From Micropterix aruncella (lineage: Eukaryota; Arthropoda; Insecta; Lepidoptera; Micropterigidae), in contig OX155964.1 of NCBI GenBank assembly GCA_944548615.1, positions 18,084,653 to 18,148,652 of the forward strand: 64,000 nt of DNA. The letters are read 5' to 3'. Of the stretch, positions 25,001-34,000 are shown piece by piece. A program made the translations under genes and the position numbers. The notes beneath the pieces are model-generated. The model made no database searches. It worked only from the letters and a program-made list of their open reading frames with translations, and had not been told where the DNA came from. Within the stretch, counting starts at the first letter, position 1. Each line of letters starts with the position of its first letter.

Positions 25001-28000
25001 AAGGCTGTGATGTCGACATATATTTTGTATCAAGGATCCTAAAAAAATACATACAAGTGTTAAATAAATGAGGAAAATCATGGTTTATCAACAAAAGACA
25101 AATATAAAATTTAAAAAACACAGCTCGATGTCAATACTTACTTGGGAAACATATAAGCAGCAAACTCTTTGAATTCTTTGTATTTTTCTGGGAGCGGAGA
25201 GAAGAAGTGATTCAATGTGTGGAGTAGGTCTAGTATCATATTATGTCCAATTATGAGCTTTCCCTGGAAAGATAAATATTTTATATCAGATTAGATTACA
25301 TCAGATTGGCTAGGGAGGTAAGATCGTATCAAATCTCGACCCTTTGATTAACCCTTCAGGCCTCGGCCCCTCAGCCGATTGACAAGTTGATGTCCCAAAA
25401 AATTTTAGTAAAAATTAGTAAAAAAATTGAATTATGACACTGTCTCACCAAAACATTAATTAATGCCAAACCACTGTTATCCATAATTAAAATAAAACAT
25501 ATTAACATAACAAAACATAATAAAATAAAATAAATTAAATTAAAATAATACTAAAACGGGGTCGTCACGCTGCATCGTGTTTTGGCCGATATCGGCCCAT
25601 CGGGGCTTGAGGGGTTAAGACCCAAAATGACTGGCTCCAACGAACATTATGACATATGACAGGATAAACAAGAACATAAATACTGATAATCACAACCTAA
25701 AATGGAGACTCCATATGGACAGCGACATCTAGATATTAATTTGAGACGTGTTTTTTCCTGTAACGACCCGATTGAGAGAACGGCTAGGTGTAAACATTTG
25801 GTTGAGATGTCTAAAAATAGCTCTTGGTCTCTAGATGTGTCATCAAAAGAGAAAACTAAAAAAGTCATCAAAAGAGAAAAATAAAAAAATGATAGTGCCA
25901 TCTGCTAGATATCCGCACAGGGGGAAGGCAGGGGGAGTGGGTGGAGGGGAGACGGAGTGAAGGGTGGGCGGGAGGAGAGGGTAGTTAGGGGGGCGAGTGA
26001 AGTGAGCTGGGGTGGGGAAGTAGGGGGACGGGTTGGGGGGAAGAAGGGGGAGAGAGAGAGAGGGAGGTTGAGGGGGTTAGAGAGGGGGGGTAGGAAGAGG
26101 GGGTTGGAGAGAGAAGGGAAAGAGAGTGAGAGGGAGGGTTGGGGGAGGTTAGGGGGTGGAGGGGGTGGAGGGGGGAAAAGGAGGGGGTTGGGGGGGTTAG
26201 GGATTTGGCGCGCGAGGGGGATTGTCTGCTCGCAGGAAAAGTCTAGGGGTGACACAACCGATTTTTTTACTCAATATAGTTAAAAACAAATTTTAAAATT
26301 TTTATTTATTTCACCGCCATCAACTGAATTGGTGCCAAAGTTTTTCTTTACTTTCTGTCATACATCATATCACGTACGCGTTGCTCTTCAGTTGTTGCTG
26401 TCCGCTTTCTCCAAGACCTTGGTGACATTCTTGATCATAGATCAAATGAGCAAGGTGCCGCAACGTAATCGAATTAATCCAAAGAAATAATATTTGTTCA
26501 TAAATAACAAGTAGGTTCCGTTTATTTTTGAAGCATTACTGTCAATAAACCCACAGTCCATCTCAACGGGTTTCAGCTAGTTACATTTATTTAGGATTGA
26601 GACTTTATAACTTGTTCTGCATATACTTAACCTCTCAAGCTCTGGACCCCACGAATTTGAATGTGCACTAAGCGCAGAGGATTTTGCAAGTCGCACACCG
26701 AGGGGTGAGATTGGCTTGTTTATAAATTGTTAAAAAAACATTGATTAAGTGGAATATGTTCATTATTCTTTGTAGAGTGATAACTAAGCTTCATTTTAGT
26801 ATGAATTGCAATATGCCTATGTTCCTAAATTGCGTCAAACTTTTACCTAAATTGACCAATAAACTGGACATATTATAAGAATGTATTTCCCAGCGATAAA
26901 TTTAAAAATATTGATACCTTTTCAATGAAAAAAAAAATAGCTTTACTGTTTTGAATATGTATAATTTTTTGGCAAAATTGCGCAAACCACATGATTATAT
27001 CACGCATGTTTGAATTTTTTCAGAGCCATTACTTATGTAGTTAAGATGCTGGAATGTATTGTAATTAATAAGATATCTATTCTACACTTGCCAGCAATTA
27101 AATCCCCTCAGTGCACAAAACCAGTATTTTTCAAAATTAGCTAACCGGTAGTAAAAAAACATATACTTTTATGAACTAATTATTTAGCCTTATAATGACA
27201 TCAATTCCATAAAAATCGGTTGAGAACTTTTTAAAATAATGTGATCTGAACAGAAATATTGGAAAATACGCTCTGTACAGTATCTGCGAGTTCCGCATTA
27301 CAATGCCAAAACAACCCTCGTCACCAGTTAATTCTTATATGTCGTTTATCAGAAGTTTACCTAAACACATATCTGCAAGTACAACTCATGGAACACCGAC
27401 GAAACCCACCTTAAAGAATGGAAAAAAAACGCAGGATGCAGGCAAACAAAGAACGCGGTTCCGGAAGCGCCTAAAAAACTTGCCCGCAACCTCACCAGAT
27501 TAAAAAGGGACAAAATCCATAAAGTCATAGGTACTATGACAGGCCACTGTCCCCTAAACAAACACCTGTTTACCATAGGTGTGACAGACAGCCCTCTATG
27601 CAGAGGATGCATGGAGGAAGAAGAAAAGCCACAGCATGTGCTCATGGAATGCAGGAGCGTGGCAGAGCAACGGGCAAGAATACTACAATCTCCAGCATCT
27701 GTCCCGGAGGCCTGTAGCAACCCAAACAGGCTGCTAACCTTCTGGGACAGCCTGGGTTGGCTGGAGTAACATAAATAGAAACATGAGCCACGCACAACGG
27801 CCCAATCAAGAGGCCAAGTGCAGGAAATAGCCCAGGAAAACTAACTAACTAACTAACTAACTAAGTTCAACTCATTGTTATCACAAAATTATTTATATTA
27901 CGCCAAAAGAACCGCTCAAGTTGTTGTTTTATTAGAGCAGGGCCTTAATCAATGTGCAGTCGCTCGTCAACTAAACTTGAGTTAGCCTGCTATTCTAAGA

Positions 28001-31000
28001 CTATACGGGAGGTTCGGCCATACACTGACTGCTTCAAGCAGTCCGTGTATGGCCGGCCTTAGTTACAGCTCTTTAAAAAAATATAAACATATTTCAGATC
28101 AATCGAGTTTTTATTCGTAATCCAAACCAATTAGGCACCACGGTTAGAGCCTACTGTTAGCCATGAGCCGCCACAGCTGAGACGTTAACGAGGTAAATAA
28201 ATAAGTATACTTCTACAAATTAGTGAACACATACCGATTCGCTCAGCAATCGAGCAACCCTCGTAAAACCAATGGCTTCATTCAAATCAGTGATCTCTTT
28301 TTCATTTTTCTCTTTCTCCTTCTGCAATAAGTCTTCTTTGCTGGACGCTTTTGTGATGACCAACAATCTGGAAGAATAGAAAGTAATTAACAGTCATCAA
28401 TATTGCTCCTAGTGACTTTCCGACAATCAAAATTGTTGTTCAATATTGATCACTTTCATTTTGCTGAAGATATCGAATTTCTGAACTTCCCCATCTTTCA
28501 ATCAATACCTATACAAACATGCTAACATCTATCTGTATATCTCCCCTGCACTGCGCTTATGCTACTTTGCATATGTCCACTTTCTGCTTACGTATGGAGC
28601 GGAGTTATGAAGATACACACAGCCAGGGCCGGATTTAGACATGATAAGGCCCTAAGCTGTTTGAGATTGCTTGCTCGGACAATTTCTGAATTGCTCACTT
28701 GGACAATTTTTCTATTGCTCACTCGGGACAAATTTTTTGGGGGCCCCCCAAGAAAGTAGGGGCCCTAAGCTATACATTGTGTAGCTTATACGTAAATCCT
28801 GCACTGTGCGCAGCGGATAAACAGAGAGCATTTCGAATGCAAAAATGTATCTAAAATATAATATTTTTTGAAGGATGGTTTTTTTTCTACCGCTTAGCCG
28901 TAACTTTAAATAAGTATTGTGCTGTTTAAACGGAATGTATATCTGATATCAAATAAATGATGTATTATTAATTATGAAAGCTGTGTCTTACCTGTCCTTG
29001 TTTTCCAGTATTTTGGTTTCTAAGATGGCTTTATCAGGAAATCTTTCCGATACTTCTTGATATATTAACTTTCTTTGAAAAGCGTTAGTTTTGTCTAATT
29101 CTAAGCAATTTCTGTCAGGGTCTTCTAAATAAGCGGATACTCTCTTACTGAAAAAAATAAAACATGGTTGATGAAAATTAAAAAAAAAAAACCATTTTCA
29201 GTTTATATTTTAAGCTTTTGGGTGTTTTTGTTATATAATTGTATATTTGAAAATTTATTGTATTTTCTTTCTCTCATCGGGTAAAATTCTACTAAATTGT
29301 GGTAGCTTTGTTTAAACATATCAACATCTGGACGTAACCTGGCATTGCTAGATGGAGTCAAGAACTGGATGACGGTGTCGACTACAACGGGCGAACCCGT
29401 CACCCCAGGCTAGTATAACGATATAGATCGTTCTTTCAGCTGTCGTATGAGCGTAGAAGACTTGGGAGACAAGACAACCTACTGTCTAGTTTACCAGCAA
29501 CCCGTTAAGAGTCCAACGCCTTACGGCGAGGCACCGAGAAAGGTACCCAGCGGGCAGCATCAACCCCTAACTACCAGGTTTAGCAGGATATCTCCGCCTG
29601 GAATTAACCTTCAGGATACCTCCGTTCTCCCGACTGGTTACGGGTCCGAAGTCGCTTACGCAAACTCTACCTGTTGTATTACAGCGGTAATTCAGTTTGA
29701 ATTTATTTTGGACTTGGGCGTTCTTTGCCCGTAGTGCCACTCGGGGTGGAGTGGCCCAAGGTCATTTCAAGAGTGGCATGACAACAGGTCAACATCCACC
29801 CCTGCTGCTTAGGAAACAGTATATTTCTATAGTCTCCAGACCCCTTCAGAAATTAGTCAGAATGCACAGCCGATTGGCTTCGCCGACCGTTGCGCAAACC
29901 GTCCAGTGGCGCCGGGATGTAATCCCACCGGGAGAAATCGCTCCACCAGCTCTGAGGCCTGAGATTTGGGAGTCTTACCCGGGGTAACCTTCCACTCGAG
30001 GAGGCTTCTGAATTGGATCTGAATCCGAGAAAAAAATGGATCTTGTGGCCCAAGCTGCACAAAACCGTTCACCACCTGGAGTCAAGAACTGCCCAGGTTT
30101 GGACTGAATGGAAGGCATTTTCGTAGTTTTCCTAATATGCTCTTGAGGCTTTTGTATAATCTGTTTAAATGCTGGCCTTTGACTCTTAAGACTCTTCACA
30201 TTCCTATATAATACCCAAAGTTTTACACCTTTAGGAGGGCTCAAGATCGATGAGCATAGAAGACACCAGAGGAGACCTTTATGTCCAGGAATGAAATGTA
30301 CAGAGGCTACAATAATGATGATGATGGTGACACCTCTAGTCTTAAGACCCTATATACATATTATGAGTAAAAGCAATAAATCACTTACCATATATCCTCA
30401 ACATATTGTTTGTTTTCTGGAGGGATATCAATAATATCTTTTACGACATTACTTTGCGCATTCAGCGCATACTGTTTTTGCCTTTCTTCAATCGTTTCCT
30501 TTAACTTGGTTTCTTGCGGTGCGGACAAGTAGGGTATTCCTGTAAATACGTGTAACGATCAATATAAAAAAAAATCCTAAAAAAAGTCCATTTTAAACCA
30601 TTAAGCGGGTCCGAGGTATTTTGCTAGACACAAGCATAGTCTAATGATATATTGACTGTTACAAATGCAGAAAAAAACAAAGCACATACATTGCGACTGA
30701 CCCGACTGGCCATAGTGACGTTCACGTCGGTCACAATATATAAGCTCCAATACATGACTATTTGTTTTCTCTACAATGGTCTGATCGGGTCAGATCCCAC
30801 ATCCGTGTCGATGTAGCCTCAGGTATAATATAACATAAACTATGTGTAGGAAAAACAAAGCGTTTTTGGATATTAATTGCAGATATTAATACATTTAAAA
30901 AATAAAATAACATCGTTCACTACCCCCATATGATTGATTTATCATGTAATTTGCCGGAGCGTTTCAAAAACACAGCTCTGCGGCATCAAAGAATGTTATC

Positions 31001-34000
31001 ACTCATTTTATTTTAGTAGAATCAGATCATTAAAACCAGTAGGCGTATTATCCATGGCATGCATGACCTTCGTCAGCTGTAGAGATTCCTGGATACCAGC
31101 AAGCATCAAACAATCCCAGGTTGAGTCTCTGTTGTTGTCCCTCGACTATGCCGATAACTGTACTGAATATGCCAACGAAAGCTTTTTGTACAAACTGGAG
31201 CCTGCAGAATATCTGCATTCGATATATTTTAAAAACTAGAACTGCCGAAACGCAACTACCTATAACAACCGTGAGCAATCACATGACTGCTATAGTATTT
31301 TTAACTCTTTTCTTTTAAAATATCAATCGGTTTTAGCGGTAATACTGTTATTTATTTCAGATAACATGACATTTGGCACGGCCCGGTGGCATAGTGGTTA
31401 GGTCGCCTGATCTTACATTGTAAGGTCCCGGGTTCGATTCCCGGCTGGGTCACCATTTTCCGTTGGGATCTAATTAACGGAATTGCATTTTCAATTCTGT
31501 CGATTGAATGCAATAACAAGACACACACTTACACACATGTTACACGCACACATACATATAACACATCATAGTAGGGTTGGTTGTAAGAGATTGTCATATG
31601 ACAATAAAACCCGCCCATTGTGACACTTCACAATAAAGTGTATAAACAAACAAACAAACATTTGCTAAAAAGATAATTTCCAGTTAAAAAAAATATTTTA
31701 TTCATTTGTACGAATAAATGATATGCAAAAAGAATTAATAATAATAATAATAATAATTTAACGCTTTATTTGCTTTAACAAAAAGGCAAGCTTATTGCCT
31801 AAAAGCAATATCTTACAGCTAACCTTACCCTAGTGGAATAACATGTTATGCGGTAAAAATAAACTAATAAATTGAATTTTAATCATTTAAATTCAGCAGG
31901 AAAACAAAACAATATAAAAAAAAAAACAAAAAATAAACCTATAATGACGCAGGGGACGCAATAGGGAGGAAAAAATAGGGAAAAATAAGGAAAAGTTTAT
32001 GGGCGTGGGCTCAAGTGTTCTTTGAGCCTGCGTTTGAAGCAAAACAAACTAGGTGCTATCCTTATATGCGTGGTTTTGGAGAATTAATTACATTTTGCTT
32101 AGTGTTTATCATTTTTGGCAAATTTTTATGCTCTGAAGATTAGATCCTCTTGTAATCTTCTTGTAAAATATTGATTGTCTTTCGTTATGTTTTTGTTATA
32201 AAAACCTAATTGACAATGTTTGTGTTTGATGGTGTGTAGCGGTTGAACATCAACCGTTGCTGGTCCCTCCGCATTAACAAAAACTACAGAAGTTCCCTTG
32301 CACAAACATATTAAAAGTCATAAAATTGCAAAATAATTATTTGAATAATACAGTATTTTTGTGACAACAAAAATATAAAATGGTCAATTGACTGCCTTCT
32401 GTACTTCTAGTGTTAACCTCCATAAGTTTGATCATACTTTGGAGTTCCGAAGCAAGCTTCGGTGGTTAATGATTCAAGAAAGTAAAAATATTAACACCCT
32501 GTCGTTCCTATATAATATTCTAAACAGCCCCGCTTTCCTTATTATCTAAATAGGAAAAAATAATTTCCTTGGTAGTCATGGCCTAACTTTTGATCCCTCT
32601 TCATACCTCGTCTTTTTACACCTACTCGCTCATGCAGCCCGATTATGGATAGCAGCTACCATTTTATATTAGAAATGCAACTTTTATCTCTTCATTCAAA
32701 GCATCATTGAAGAAACACTTTCTAACACCCAAAACTTACGATTGCCTCCATCCTTTTCATCTTTTTATCCTTTGACCTATTATCCTTTGACCTTCCAGAC
32801 ATGTCATATTACTTTTGTTTTGCTGTTATTATTGTATTTTTCTTCATCATTTTTATTGCCACTATCAAATCCCCATAACTAAAAATAAGGGTAACCTGTA
32901 AGAGATTGAACGAGTAGTCTGACCAATCCAGTGCCGGATTAAGCCAGCGCGGGGCCCGTAGCAAATTCTCTCAAAAGGCCCTTGGTTTGCTTTAGGTTTT
33001 TAAGTTTAGGGTGTAAAATAAAAAAGAATTTTTTGATATATCCCTTTTATTCCTAATACAAGGTAATAAAATGTAATTTTTGGAGGTACCGTGTAGTCCA
33101 AAAATGTTTACAAAGAGAAATAAAAAAATTGGGCGCCACAGCTATGACCAAAACACCGCAGGAAAATTAAATTGAGGAAATATTCAACTATCGCAGTTTA
33201 AAACATATTCGATAATATAAATACAAAAATAAAATATATTTACAACAGTGGCACTGTTGTTTAAGAAATATCCACATATCTACAATTCTCTTTTTTAACA
33301 AACTGTGTGAAAATTTTGCAATGTGGACAAAAAATACAATATAAGTAAAATCAGACCGTTTTTTATATAATTCACACCAACAGATCAGCCATTATTGTAC
33401 GGCGCACCTTTATTAACGAATACTAAATAAAATACAATAAAAAAACTCCTACTTTACTCATAATAATTACAAAGTAGGAAATGCACCGCTTAACAAAAGT
33501 AAATAAACAGTGCCCAATATTTTTCGCCTTATTGAGCAATGCTTACAATTCGCTTCATAATATTGCGGCGCGGGCCCGAGTATGGGAAGTAATATCTACA
33601 ATTTAAGAAAAAATGACCTCACGCACTTTTTATATGTGATTTTTATATCATCAGCTATGTATAGTAAAATTTTGAACTTCCTAAAGTGGGATTGTCGATG
33701 CCTGCCAGACCGAACTTAGAGCAGCCGCCTCGCCCATTAAATATAATCATCGGCGGGGCGCGGGCCCGAGTTTAAGAATTAATATCTCCAATTTAAGAAA
33801 AAACGACCTCACGCACTTTTTTATATCATCAGCTATGTATAGTAAAATTTTGAACTTCCTAAAGTGGGATTCTCGATGCCTGCCAGATCGCCATTTTACG
33901 CTTAGGCAGGCGTGGATGCGCGGGGCCCCCCAATGCGCGGGGCCCGTAGCATTTGCTACTCTTGCTACGTGGCTAATCCGGCACTGGCCCAATCGTACTT

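Noticed and set aside
25905..26283. Long Gly/Arg-rich and Pro-rich frames on opposite strands
   Set aside because: They span one G/A-rich tract; openness on both strands is a base-composition effect. The same applies to 14637-14840.
31376..31450. Functional tRNA gene
   Set aside because: The boxes are present, but the cloverleaf stems do not pair convincingly, and the unit continues into a repeated body with a simple tail.
32600..32900. LINE C-terminal fragment on the plus strand
   Set aside because: Only a loose match (FKASLKKHF-like in a broken frame); too weak to list as a feature.
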